Assembly: GCA_964581605.1 (NCBI GenBank)
Contig: CAZOPF010000011.1
Span: 1 to 64,000 of the forward strand
DNA: 64,000 bases
Direction of reading: 5' to 3'
Source: CAADGU01 sp964581605
Lineage (GTDB): Bacteria > Chloroflexota > Anaerolineae > Promineifilales > Promineifilaceae
Below, piece by piece: positions 1 through 7,646 of this stretch. The number at the start of each line of letters is the position of its first letter. Position 1 is the first letter of the stretch. A program made the translations under genes and the position numbers. Under the pieces are notes generated by a model that was not told the origin of the DNA, did no database searches, and saw only the letters and a program-made list of their open reading frames with translations.

Positions 1-49
1 TTACTCAATTACCCAATTACTTAATTACCCTGTCACCCAATTACGAATT
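1..49. repeat. AATTAC-type short tandem repeat spacer
   Basis: The first 49 bases consist of imperfect repeats of AATTACCC/AATTACTT up to the first gene. The units resemble the core of the MITE-like elements described elsewhere in the window. No gene is visible here; an upstream gene may end before the window. Confidence 0.6.
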
Positions 50-1159
50 ATGCAAAACGCTATCACCACCCTCGAAAACTGCCGCTTTTGCCTGATGTGC
101 CGCCACGTGGCCCCGGTGGGGCTGGTGACGCATCAGGAGGCATTGACGCCGCACGGCATGGCGCTGCTGGTCACGTCGCAGCCGCGAGGGCTGGCGACGT
201 GGAACGCGGAGACGGTGGGCATTGTCTTTAGCGAGGTGGACGGCGGCAACAGCCGGGCGCACTGCGCCACCGACCAGCCCTTTGAAGAGGCGATGGCGGC
301 CGTTCGCGCGGAATTGGTGGTGCAGGGATTGGCGCCTACGGCCGTGACCCAACTCCATACCCACCTGCAACAATGGCAGAACCCCTACCAACCGCAACAC
401 CCCCAACCGGCTACCGGCGTGGGCCCGGTTGCCCTGTTTGCCGGTGACGAAGCGGCCTATTTGTGGCCGGAAACGTTACCGGCGGTGTTGAAGCTGTTGA
501 GCGCGGTGGGGATGGAAGTGGTGGTGGTGGGGTACGGCCGTAACAATGGCCTCTTCGCCCACGCCGCCGGTTTTCCCGATCTGGCAGCCCAACTGTGGCA
601 GACAACCCTGGACGAATTAGAGGCAGCCGGGGCTAAACAATTGTTGCTGTTGTCGGCTGGCGATTTTTACGCCTTTAACGGCCGGAGGGGAGGCTTTAGC
701 CGACCCGTTTCAGCTTCGGCTAACGCCGCCCCGCCAGATTTTATCGAGGTCACAGACTTGCTGGCAGAGCGATTAGCCGCCGGAGAAATCGCGTTCCGCC
801 AAACGGAGGATGAGACGCGCTGGGTCTATGTGGACCCCACCCATGCGGTGCGTGTACCCGACAGGCATGAGAGTGTGCGGGGGTTGCTCACGGCCGTGAT
901 GCCCACCCCACCCCGCGAACTCTTCTGGCGCACAGAGCGCGCCCAACCCGTTGGCAGCACCTATATTCAGTTCAGCAACCCGGCCCTGGCCGAGCGCCTC
1001 ACCCGCACTCGCCTGCAAGACGCCCAGGCCAGCGGCGCAAAGTTACTCATCTGCGAAGACCCGGCCACGCTGTATCATCTCAATCGGTACGCCGGGGAGT
1101 ATGGGCTGCGGGTGCAGGGGTTGTATGAGTTGTTGGCGGAGAGAGTGAGCGGTGAATAG
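50..1159 (+). CDS. Fe-S-binding protein with degenerate CCG-type C-terminus
   Basis: A 369-residue soluble protein. The N-terminus has a CxxCxxC motif (C11, C14, C17) followed by AP where a 4Fe-4S CxxCxxCxxxCP motif would carry the fourth Cys (here A21). The rest follows the layout of GlpC/HdrB/LutA-like Fe-S oxidoreductase subunits: a Rossmann-like part around residues 130-210 and an end of the form LLICEDPATLYHLN, where the family usually has a CCG Cys pair. Both CCG motifs are therefore degenerate, and redox activity would need one non-classical or incomplete cluster. It is the first gene of a + strand run that continues with an epimerase-like protein, a Tm-1-like protein, a creatininase-like protein and TauE. 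A partner flavoprotein could lie upstream of the window. The family call is inferred from layout. Confidence 0.6.
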   Translation: MQNAITTLENCRFCLMCRHVAPVGLVTHQEALTPHGMALLVTSQPRGLATWNAETVGIVFSEVDGGNSRAHCATDQPFEEAMAAVRAELVVQGLAPTAVTQLHTHLQQWQNPYQPQHPQPATGVGPVALFAGDEAAYLWPETLPAVLKLLSAVGMEVVVVGYGRNNGLFAHAAGFPDLAAQLWQTTLDELEAAGAKQLLLLSAGDFYAFNGRRGGFSRPVSASANAAPPDFIEVTDLLAERLAAGEIAFRQTEDETRWVYVDPTHAVRVPDRHESVRGLLTAVMPTPPRELFWRTERAQPVGSTYIQFSNPALAERLTRTRLQDAQASGAKLLICEDPATLYHLNRYAGEYGLRVQGLYELLAERVSGE

Positions 1160-1338
1160 TGAGCAGTGAGCAGTGAGCAGTGAGCAGTAGGGGCGAGGCA
1201 GGTGGGCAAAACCTTGTCTTGTAAAGAGGAATAATCACCCACCTGCCTCGCCCGTACCATCAATCGGAATTCAGTGAATGAGGATCAGCACAAGTCGTTC
1301 CCCATTCATAATTCATAATTCATAATTCATAATTCACA
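1152..1338. repeat. Spacer: heptamer repeats plus 16-bp hairpin
   Basis: The spacer starts with GTGAGCA-type 7-mers (about 1152-1190). A perfect 16-bp inverted repeat follows: GGGCGAGGCAGGTGGG at 1191-1206 pairs with 1238-1253 around a 31-base loop. Four copies of ATTCATA then occupy about 1305-1338, just before a strong AGGAGG ribosome-binding site of the next gene. The hairpin has no T-run, so a classical terminator is not supported. Confidence 0.7.
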
Positions 1339-1355
1339 AGAGGAGGTATAAGATC

Positions 1356-2243
1356 ATGCATCTATCAATGCACAACTGGATGCGCGCAGAACCAATTGAA
1401 GTGACGATTCGCCGGTTAGCCAAATATGGCTATGAGAGCATCGAAATCGGTGGCGAACCGGACAAGTACGACACGAAGGATTTGCGACGCACCCTGAAAG
1501 AGAACGGGATTCGTTGTTGGGGTTCTATCAGCCTGATGTTCACCGGGTTGGACTTAATTCAGGCGGATGAAAACGGCCGTGCCAATACCATCACCTATCT
1601 CAAAAATTGCATCACGATGGTGAAGGAATTGGAAGGCGAAGTAATGAGTATTGTCCCCTCCGAGGTGGGCAAGGTGCGCGCCCAGGCGGATGAAAAGACG
1701 GAGTGGAACTGGGCCGTCGAGGGGCTGAAAGAGATCAACGCCCACGCCCAAAAAGAGGGCATTCGCGTCGCCATTGAACCATTGAACCGCTTTGAAACCA
1801 ATTTCCTCAACCGGCACGACCAGGCATTGGCGCTGGCCGAAGCCGTTGGCCCGGATGTGGGCGTCTGCCTGGATGCCTTCCACATGAACATCGAAGAGGC
1901 CAATTTCCGCCAGGCGCTCATCAAAACGGGCAAAAAACTGTTCGATTTTCACGTGGCCGACAACAACCGGATGGCCTGTGGGCAGGGTGCGCTCAACTGG
2001 CGTGACATCGTGGGCACGCTCAAGGAAATCGGCTACGATGGCGCGCTGACGGTGGAATTTGTGGCCCCCATTGACCGCACCCCGGCCAACCCGTACCTGA
2101 ACGCCACCGCCAGCGCGGAAAAAGAATTGACCGAGGAGCAGCTCAAATTCATCCAGGATCATGGCTCCGGCGTCCTTTCCGAAGAGTTTTATAGCTGGTT
2201 GGTAGATACGACGGGAAAGACGTTGTTACCGCTGATCAAATAG
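1356..2243 (+). CDS. Sugar isomerase/epimerase, ketose 3-epimerase-like TIM barrel
   Basis: A 295-residue protein of the xylose isomerase-like TIM-barrel superfamily. The metal ligands of the D-tagatose/D-psicose 3-epimerase group can be seen: E141 in EPLNRFE, D173 and H176 in LDAFHMNIEE, H199 in FHVADNNR, and E234 in VEF. EPLNRFE and HMNIEE are close to the forms typical of that group, so a metal-dependent ketose 3-epimerase or related isomerase of a small sugar acid is likely; the substrate is unknown. The start is supported by AGGAGG about 10 bases upstream. It is followed on the same strand by a Tm-1-like and a creatininase-family gene, which suggests a shared catabolic route. Confidence 0.85.
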   Translation: MHLSMHNWMRAEPIEVTIRRLAKYGYESIEIGGEPDKYDTKDLRRTLKENGIRCWGSISLMFTGLDLIQADENGRANTITYLKNCITMVKELEGEVMSIVPSEVGKVRAQADEKTEWNWAVEGLKEINAHAQKEGIRVAIEPLNRFETNFLNRHDQALALAEAVGPDVGVCLDAFHMNIEEANFRQALIKTGKKLFDFHVADNNRMACGQGALNWRDIVGTLKEIGYDGALTVEFVAPIDRTPANPYLNATASAEKELTEEQLKFIQDHGSGVLSEEFYSWLVDTTGKTLLPLIK

Positions 2244-2327
2244 GCAGGGGAGCGGAGGAGAAAAGGAGCAGAGGAGATATTCCCCTCTGCCCCTCTGCTC
2301 CCTTGCTCCTCCGCCCCGTATAACACC
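2244..2327. repeat. Purine/pyrimidine inverted-repeat spacer
   Basis: The spacer consists of GGAGCAGAGGAG-like units followed, after ATATT, by their complement (CCCCTCTGCCCCTCTGCTCC). This gives a long imperfect hairpin between two genes on the same strand. It belongs to the general class of inverted short-unit repeats found in most spacers here. Confidence 0.65.
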
Positions 2328-3548
2328 ATGCCCAAAAACGTCGTCATCATCGGCACTCTGGACACGAAAGGGCCGGAGATTAAATACCTGCGTGACCGGC
2401 TGCAAAGTTTGGGGCTGGGCACAACGGTGATTGATTCCGGCATCCTGGGTGAGCCGCTGGACATTGTGCCGGATATTGACCGGGCCACGGCCGCCACCTA
2501 CGCCAACACCACCATTGAAGCGCTGCGCAACGCCGGCAGCCGCGGCCGGGCCGTGGCCGGGATGCGCGAGGCGCTGAAAAAGCTGCTGGTGGAATTGTAT
2601 GCGCAGGGGAAGGTGGACACGGCCGTGAGTATGGGTGGCGCAGAAGGTGCGGTCATGGGCGCGGCGGCCATGATGGCCCTGCCCGTTGGTGTGCCCAAAG
2701 TGTTGGTCTCGCCCATTGCCTCCGGGTATCACTTTTTTGCGCCGCTGGTAGGCACGCGGGACATGATGGTCGTCCATTCGGTGGTGGACATCTTGGGGCT
2801 GAACCCCATTGCCTGCACCGTGTTTGACAATGTGGCTGCGGCCGTCAAGGGCATGGTGGAATATGGTCATGGGCTGCCCAAACCCGAACCAGGGGCCAAA
2901 TACGTGGCCATGACCATGCTCGGCAACACCACCAAAGCCGTTATGGCCGCCAAAACAGTGTTGGCCGAACAGGGCTACGAAGCGGTCATTTTCCACTCCA
3001 ATGGGGTGGGTGGCCCGGCCATGGAAGAACTGGCGGCGCTGGGGCAGTTTGTGGGCGTGATTGACTTTACCACCAACGAGATTTATGACCCCCTGGTGGG
3101 TGGCATTCACGATGGCGGCCCGGAGCGGCTGAAACGGATTGGGCAGTTGGGCATTCCGCAGGTGGTCGTGCCCGGTTGCATTGATTTTAGTGTGTGGAAT
3201 GCAGGCACAATTCCGGCGGCGTTGAAAGATCGGCCCCTCTACGACCACAACCCGGAATTCACCCTGGTCCGCGCCAGCCACGCCGAGATGATCCAACTCG
3301 GCCACATCTTTGCCGAACGGCTCAATCTGGCGACCGCCCCGGTCGTGGTCGCTGTGCCCACGCAGGGCTTGTCCATCCCCAACGTGCCCGGCGGCCCTTT
3401 CTGGAATCCAGAAGCGGACGCCGATTTCTTGAAAACGGTGCAGACTAACATCCGCGCCGACATACCCATCCTGACCTACACTCGCCACGTTAACGATCCG
3501 GAATTCGGGCGGGAAGTGGCGAAATTATTTTTGGAAATTATGAATTAG
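2328..3548 (+). CDS. Tm-1-like ATP-binding domain protein (UPF0261)
   Basis: A 406-residue protein that begins MPKNVVIIGTLDTKGPEI, the characteristic start of the UPF0261/Tm-1-like family. The N-terminal half (about 1-185) corresponds to the ATP-binding domain known from the tomato resistance protein Tm-1; the second half contains GGPAMEELAALGQFVGVIDFTTNEI, also typical. The length fits bacterial members, which lack the second TIM-barrel domain of plant Tm-1. The cellular role of bacterial members is not established. It lies between the epimerase-like and creatininase-like genes, so a role in the same pathway is inferred. Confidence 0.85.
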   Translation: MPKNVVIIGTLDTKGPEIKYLRDRLQSLGLGTTVIDSGILGEPLDIVPDIDRATAATYANTTIEALRNAGSRGRAVAGMREALKKLLVELYAQGKVDTAVSMGGAEGAVMGAAAMMALPVGVPKVLVSPIASGYHFFAPLVGTRDMMVVHSVVDILGLNPIACTVFDNVAAAVKGMVEYGHGLPKPEPGAKYVAMTMLGNTTKAVMAAKTVLAEQGYEAVIFHSNGVGGPAMEELAALGQFVGVIDFTTNEIYDPLVGGIHDGGPERLKRIGQLGIPQVVVPGCIDFSVWNAGTIPAALKDRPLYDHNPEFTLVRASHAEMIQLGHIFAERLNLATAPVVVAVPTQGLSIPNVPGGPFWNPEADADFLKTVQTNIRADIPILTYTRHVNDPEFGREVAKLFLEIMN

Positions 3549-3610
3549 GAATTATGAATTATGAAGATTGCTCTTCATTCATAATTCCTAATTCATAATT
3601 CCTAATTGGA
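3549..3610. repeat. AATTCATA/AATTCCTA inverted repeat spacer
   Basis: The spacer is made of 7-base units (AATTATG, then the complementary CATAATT and CCTAATT) arranged around a short GATTGCTC centre. The arms are complementary, so the transcript could fold into a hairpin. There is no T-run. Confidence 0.65.
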
Positions 3611-3616
3611 GTTGTT

Positions 3617-4543
3617 ATGATTGCCGATCACGGCCGTACCTACAAAAACCTGCCCCACCTGACCGAAGGGGATGACGAGTTTCGGTCAAAATTTCTCTCC
3701 TGGGACATTGGCGATTTGAGCTATGTGGACATCAACGAATACCTGGCGGTGAAGGACCTGGTGATTGTGCCCATGGCCAGCCTGGAGCAGCATGGGCCCC
3801 ATTTGCCATTGTATACGGATACGGTCACGGCCGTAGAAATGTCCCGCCGCGTCTCCGAAATGATCGCCGTCCTGCACACCCCGCCCATCTGGATGGGCTA
3901 CTCACCCCAACACATGCACCACCCCGGCATGGGGCGCGGCACCATCACCGTGCGCAGTTCCACGCTGCTCGCCGTCATGTACGATGTCGGGCGCAGCCTC
4001 ATCCATCACGGCTTCAACCGCATCATCTTTATGAACGGGCACGGCTCCAACGTCAAAGTGGTAGACCCCGTTTTGCGCCAGTTGCGCTACGAAACGGGCG
4101 CACTCGTGGGCTTCGTCAAGCCGTACATGGAGCGGTATACCGGCATTTTGAAGGGGCTGATGGAAAACCCGCCAGAGGAAACCCCCGGTTGGCACGCCAG
4201 TGAGTTGGAAACATCGCAAGACCTGGCCTGGCGTGAAGATTTGGTGCGCATGGAACGGGCTGAACACACCAAAGCACACATCCCCGAATTTTTGCCCGGC
4301 ACCTTTGCTAAAAAAGACGGGATGCCGGACGTGGAATTTGAAGGGTACACCTACTTCAACTTCCCCATGGACCACCACGAATTTATCGAGAGCGGCACCA
4401 TTGGCAACCCGCTGCGGGCCACTAAGGAGAAAGGCGAAGAAGCGTTCCGCCGCCTCTCCGAACACGTGGCGCGGGGCATTCTGGAACTGATGCACGTGCC
4501 GGTGGAAGTGCATAACCGCGAATTTCGCGACCGGGTGATGTAA
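3617..4543 (+). CDS. Creatininase family amidohydrolase
   Basis: A 308-residue protein with the creatininase/mycofactocin MftE-type metal-binding signature: E57 and H59 in LEQHGPHLPL, D68 in YTD, H99 in GYSPQH, the NGHGSN loop at 140-145, and HASELETS near 195. These supply the two-metal site of the family. The substrate could be a cyclic amide or lactam or another ring/amide compound; there is no sign of a mycofactocin cluster. The N-terminal 40 residues are an extension relative to short family members. It is co-oriented with the Tm-1-like gene upstream and a TauE-type permease downstream. Confidence 0.85.
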   Translation: MIADHGRTYKNLPHLTEGDDEFRSKFLSWDIGDLSYVDINEYLAVKDLVIVPMASLEQHGPHLPLYTDTVTAVEMSRRVSEMIAVLHTPPIWMGYSPQHMHHPGMGRGTITVRSSTLLAVMYDVGRSLIHHGFNRIIFMNGHGSNVKVVDPVLRQLRYETGALVGFVKPYMERYTGILKGLMENPPEETPGWHASELETSQDLAWREDLVRMERAEHTKAHIPEFLPGTFAKKDGMPDVEFEGYTYFNFPMDHHEFIESGTIGNPLRATKEKGEEAFRRLSEHVARGILELMHVPVEVHNREFRDRVM

Positions 4544-4618
4544 CAAATGGTCAATGGTCAATTGCCAATTATCAATTGCTGATTGATCATTAACCATTGG
4601 CCATTGATCATTGACCAT
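4544..4618. repeat. TTGACCA-type 7-mer repeat array
   Basis: Nearly the whole spacer is a run of imperfect 7-mers of the form TTGxCCA/TTGxTCA and their complements. The last unit, TTGACCA, provides the TTG start codon of the following permease gene. Confidence 0.7.
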
Positions 4619-5348
4619 TCCCACGCTTTATTTCGTTGCCGCCAGCGTAGCCTTGCTCATTGGCCTGTCTAAGGGCGGGTTGGGGGGCACGATGGGGGTG
4701 TTGGCAACACCGCTGATGGCGCTGGTGATGCCGACCGATCAGGTCATTGGCCTATTGCTGCCGGTGCTGATGTTCGCCGATGTTTTTGCCGTGGCCTTTC
4801 ATTGGGGGCATTGGCAGCGCTGGTATGTGATTTTGTTGCTGCCGGGTGGGGTGCTGGGGGTGACGATTGGCACGTTTTTTATTACCAACGCGCCCACGGA
4901 CACACTGCAAATTTTGTTGGGAGTCATTGTCCTGCTTTTTGCTCTGTACAAGATTTTTGAAAAACGGCTCATGCAGCGGTTGACGTATCGGCCGCAAAAC
5001 TGGCATGGTGTGTTGGCGGGCACAGTTGCCGGTTTTTCCTCGGCGCTGGCACACACGGGCGCACCGCCGGTGAGCATTTATTTGCTGCTGCAAAAGGTGA
5101 CGCCGCGGGTGTTTATTGCCACGAATGCCCTCTTTTTCGCCATTTTGAACTGGATTAAAGTGCCGTATTACTGGTACGCGGGGCTGTTTGATTTTGCCTT
5201 GCTGCGGCAAATGGCCTGGATGCTGCCGATTGCCTTTGTGGGTGTGTGGATGGGGCGGGGATTGGCGAGCAAAATCCAGCCACAGCAGTACGAGCAACTC
5301 ATCCTGGCGCTGCTCATCATTTCGGCGCTGCTGCTGATTTTTACGTGA
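4611..5348 (+). CDS. TauE/SafE family membrane permease
   Basis: A 245-residue integral membrane protein with about seven to eight hydrophobic segments and the family-type first repeat SKGGLGGTMGVLATPLMAL (about residues 20-38) and a matching GxxxHTGAPPVS segment at about 145. TauE/SafE proteins export or import sulfite, sulfoacetate and other small organic anions. The best in-frame start is TTG at 4611, inside a repeat unit; there is no strong ribosome-binding site, so the exact N-terminus is uncertain. As the last gene of the cluster it may transport the substrate of the neighbouring enzymes. Confidence 0.85.
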   Translation: MTIPTLYFVAASVALLIGLSKGGLGGTMGVLATPLMALVMPTDQVIGLLLPVLMFADVFAVAFHWGHWQRWYVILLLPGGVLGVTIGTFFITNAPTDTLQILLGVIVLLFALYKIFEKRLMQRLTYRPQNWHGVLAGTVAGFSSALAHTGAPPVSIYLLLQKVTPRVFIATNALFFAILNWIKVPYYWYAGLFDFALLRQMAWMLPIAFVGVWMGRGLASKIQPQQYEQLILALLIISALLLIFT

Positions 5349-5365
5349 GTGTTTTGGTAAGAAAA

Positions 5366-6031
5366 TCAGGAAGTGGGGCGATTGTCCTTCTGGCCGCTCT
5401 CTGGGGAGAAATCTAACTGGAAATAAGGATATACATTGATGACTGTCGTCTCTAGATAGCGGGTGATGCGGGCAGTGTCTTGCCGGTAGATGTGGATGTG
5501 CCCGTGCAGCAAGTATTGGGGGCGGAACCAGTGCATGAAGTTGAGGAAAATCTTGAAGCCGGTGTGGGGAATGTCTGTTCTGTCGTGAATGCCAAAGGGA
5601 GGGGAATGGGTGATGAGGATGTCCAGGTAACGGCCGTATTTCACTTTATTCCGCAGCAATTTGGGCAGCATCCCGGCCACTACCATCCGCATTTCCGCCT
5701 CCGTGTACATGTAGGGGGCGTGGGGGCGGTAACGCATGGAGCCTTCCAGCCCGGCAATCAGCAGCCCGTCCCGTTCCACGCAGCGGGCGTGAATGTCTGA
5801 GCCACCTTCGACGTGTTCCAGTTGACGGCCGTCTACCGTATACTGTGGCCCCTTATCATGGTTCCCCCGCACATACACCAACCGCCTGTCCAGCGCCGAA
5901 ATGAGAAATTCCAGGTAATAAAACGGCAAATCCCCACACCCCACAATCAAATCAATGCCCGGAAACTTCTGACGCACATCGGAGCAGTACAACTGATCCA
6001 TTACCCGGTCACTGACCGCCAGAATCTTCAT
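5366..6031 (-). CDS. Calcineurin-type metallophosphoesterase with altered first motif
   Basis: A 221-residue protein. Metallophosphoesterase motifs are visible: GCGDL (31-35), GNHD (56-59), THSPP near 145 and HGHIH near 178. The first metal motif, normally DxH, reads SDRVMD (D8, no His at position 10), so one ligand of metal 1 appears missing or replaced. I chose the ATG at 6031 rather than 6043 because it overlaps the stop of the upstream MazG-like gene as ATGA, a common coupling arrangement. The substrate is unknown. Confidence 0.8.
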   Translation of the reverse strand: MKILAVSDRVMDQLYCSDVRQKFPGIDLIVGCGDLPFYYLEFLISALDRRLVYVRGNHDKGPQYTVDGRQLEHVEGGSDIHARCVERDGLLIAGLEGSMRYRPHAPYMYTEAEMRMVVAGMLPKLLRNKVKYGRYLDILITHSPPFGIHDRTDIPHTGFKIFLNFMHWFRPQYLLHGHIHIYRQDTARITRYLETTVINVYPYFQLDFSPESGQKDNRPTS

Positions 6032-6333
6032 GGGGCCGGCCATTCCCTCGTCTGGTTGTACGCCAGTTTATCCAGAATCGCCTGCTCCAGGTCAATGCCG
6101 GTGACACTGGCAAGCTGGAGCAAGTAGAGCGCCACATCCGCCAATTCCCCGGCCAATTCTGATGACTGCGTGGCCTCCTCCCGCCACTGAAAATGCTCCA
6201 ACACTTCGGCCGCTTCAATGGCTAATGAAGCGGCTAAATTGCGCGGCGTTTGTGGTTTAGGGGAATCGGGTTCATACCAGCCCTTGCTGCCCACAAATTG
6301 GTGCATCAGGGCTTCCAGTTGTTTTAGATCCAT
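6028..6333 (-). CDS. MazG-like nucleotide pyrophosphohydrolase
   Basis: A 101-residue protein with the all-alpha NTP pyrophosphohydrolase signature: an EAAEVLEHFQW helix carrying ExxE and, further on, ELADVALYLLQ carrying ExxD, the Mg-binding residues of the family. It resembles dCTPase/XTP3-type single-domain enzymes that clean non-canonical or excess dNTPs. The start at 6333 (MDLKQLEAL) was preferred because the longer reading frame upstream is only translated spacer repeat. The stop overlaps the start of the metallophosphoesterase gene by ATGA, so translation is probably coupled. Confidence 0.8.
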   Translation of the reverse strand: MDLKQLEALMHQFVGSKGWYEPDSPKPQTPRNLAASLAIEAAEVLEHFQWREEATQSSELAGELADVALYLLQLASVTGIDLEQAILDKLAYNQTREWPAP

Positions 6334-6426
6334 CTGGTGGCAAGTTGCATGTGGCAAATGGCAAGTTGTCTTTGCAATCCTTACTTGCAACCGGCAACCT
6401 GCCACTTGCCACCAAAAGGTGGTGTT
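6334..6426. repeat. TGGCAAG-type heptamer inverted repeat
   Basis: The spacer is filled with TGGCAAG, TTGCATG and TGGCAAA units and then their complements (GCAACCTGCCACTTGCCACC) around a short centre. The same unit family is found at 39481-39544. Confidence 0.7.
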
Positions 6427-7428
6427 TTACGCCACCGTCGCCATATGTTGAATCAAATCCAGGCACTTGCAGGAATAGCCCCATTCATTGTCATACCAGG
6501 CCACCACCTTGACAAAGGTGTCGGTGAGGGCAATACCAGCGGCCGCATCAAACACCGAAGTGCAAACCTCGCCCAGGAAATCGGTGGAAACCACTGCATC
6601 TTCGGTATAGCCCAAAATCCCTTTGAGTTCCCCTTCGGAAGCGGCTTTCATGGCCGCTTTAATCTGGTCATACGTGGCCGGTGTGGCCAGGTTCACCGTC
6701 AGGTCTACCACCGAGACGTTGGGGGTGGGGACGCGCAAAGACATGCCGGTGAGACGGCCGTTCAACTCCGGGATTACCTTGCCCACCGCCTTTGCCGCAC
6801 CGGTGGACGATGGGATGATGTTCTGACCCGCGCCGCGCCCACCGCGCCAATCTTTGGACGAAGGCGCATCCACCGTTTTCTGGGTGGCCGTCACGGCATG
6901 AACCGTGGTCATCAACCCTTCTTTGATGCCAAAATTGTCATTTAGCACCTTTGCCAGAGGGGCCAGGCAGTTGGTGGTGCAGGAAGCGTTGGACACAATA
7001 TCTTGCCCGGCATACGTTTTGTGGTTCACGCCCATCACAAACATCGGCGTACTGTCTTTGGAGGGGGCGGACAAAACTACCCGCTTCGCGCCTGCTTCAA
7101 TATGGGCGCGGGCCTTCTCATCTGTCAGGAAGAGGCCGGTGGACTCCAACACATATTCTGCGCCGACTTCATTCCATTTCAGGTTTTTGGGGTCTTTTTC
7201 GGCCGTCACCCGAATCGCTTGGCCGTTGACCACCAGTTTGCCATCTTCCACCGCCACCGTGCCCTTAAACTTGCCGTGTGTGGAATCATATTTCAGCATA
7301 TAGGCGATGTAATCCACATCAATCAAATCATTGATGCCCACCACCTCAATACCTTCAATCTCCTGAGCGCGGCGGAAAACCAGGCGGCCAATGCGGCCGA
7401 ATCCGTTAATACCTATTTTTATTGTCAT
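6427..7428 (-). CDS. gap: Type I glyceraldehyde-3-phosphate dehydrogenase
   Basis: A 333-residue enzyme converting glyceraldehyde 3-phosphate, NAD+ and phosphate to 1,3-bisphosphoglycerate. The start is MTIKIGINGFGRIGRLVFR (NAD-binding Rossmann fold) and the catalytic loop is SNASCTTNC with the active Cys near residue 150. The C-terminal WYDNEWGYS is also diagnostic. The length is normal. AAGGAG lies just before the ATG. A MITE-like element lies about 60 bases upstream. It is the only glycolytic enzyme in the window. Confidence 0.97.
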   Translation of the reverse strand: MTIKIGINGFGRIGRLVFRRAQEIEGIEVVGINDLIDVDYIAYMLKYDSTHGKFKGTVAVEDGKLVVNGQAIRVTAEKDPKNLKWNEVGAEYVLESTGLFLTDEKARAHIEAGAKRVVLSAPSKDSTPMFVMGVNHKTYAGQDIVSNASCTTNCLAPLAKVLNDNFGIKEGLMTTVHAVTATQKTVDAPSSKDWRGGRGAGQNIIPSSTGAAKAVGKVIPELNGRLTGMSLRVPTPNVSVVDLTVNLATPATYDQIKAAMKAASEGELKGILGYTEDAVVSTDFLGEVCTSVFDAAAGIALTDTFVKVVAWYDNEWGYSCKCLDLIQHMATVA

Positions 7429-7490
7429 CTAAACTCTCCTTTTTGTATGCGTAAAACAATTTGCCAACTTGTCTCACAGCACTAATATGC

Positions 7491-7598
7491 TAAGTAACTG
7501 TGCAGTAATGATGTAATTGAGTAATTTGGTAATTAGCCGCTTCAATTACTTAATTACCCAATTACCCAATCGCTAACTTGTTTGCAAACGATCACTAA
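7491..7598 (-). mobile_element. MITE-like element, AATTACC core (copy A)
   Basis: A 108-bp copy of the repeat family that also occurs at 24777, 28408, 55987 and, with another core, 44535. The ends are TAAGTAACTGTGCAGTAAT and the complement of TTAGTGATCGTTTGCAAA. The interior is TAATTGAG/TAATTTGG/CAATTACC 8-mers around AGCCGCTTC. There is no coding capacity. It lies between the yvcK-like gene and gap. Confidence 0.75.
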
Positions 7599-7646
7599 TA
7601 GCAATTATCGCCCACAATTGGCTGTTGCCAATGCCGGATGTCATGC

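Noticed and set aside
1191..1253. GC-rich 16-bp hairpin as a terminator
   Set aside because: The loop is 31 bases and no T-run follows on either strand; kept as a repeat.
2226..3488. A 420-residue frame antisense to the Tm-1-like gene
   Set aside because: Rich in His, Gly and Arg as expected for an antisense shadow; the + strand gene has a clear family match.
7429..7490. Promoter for gap
   Set aside because: TTGGCA is present, but no acceptable -10 at 16-18 bases; a promoter within the MITE-like copy A was considered but not supported.
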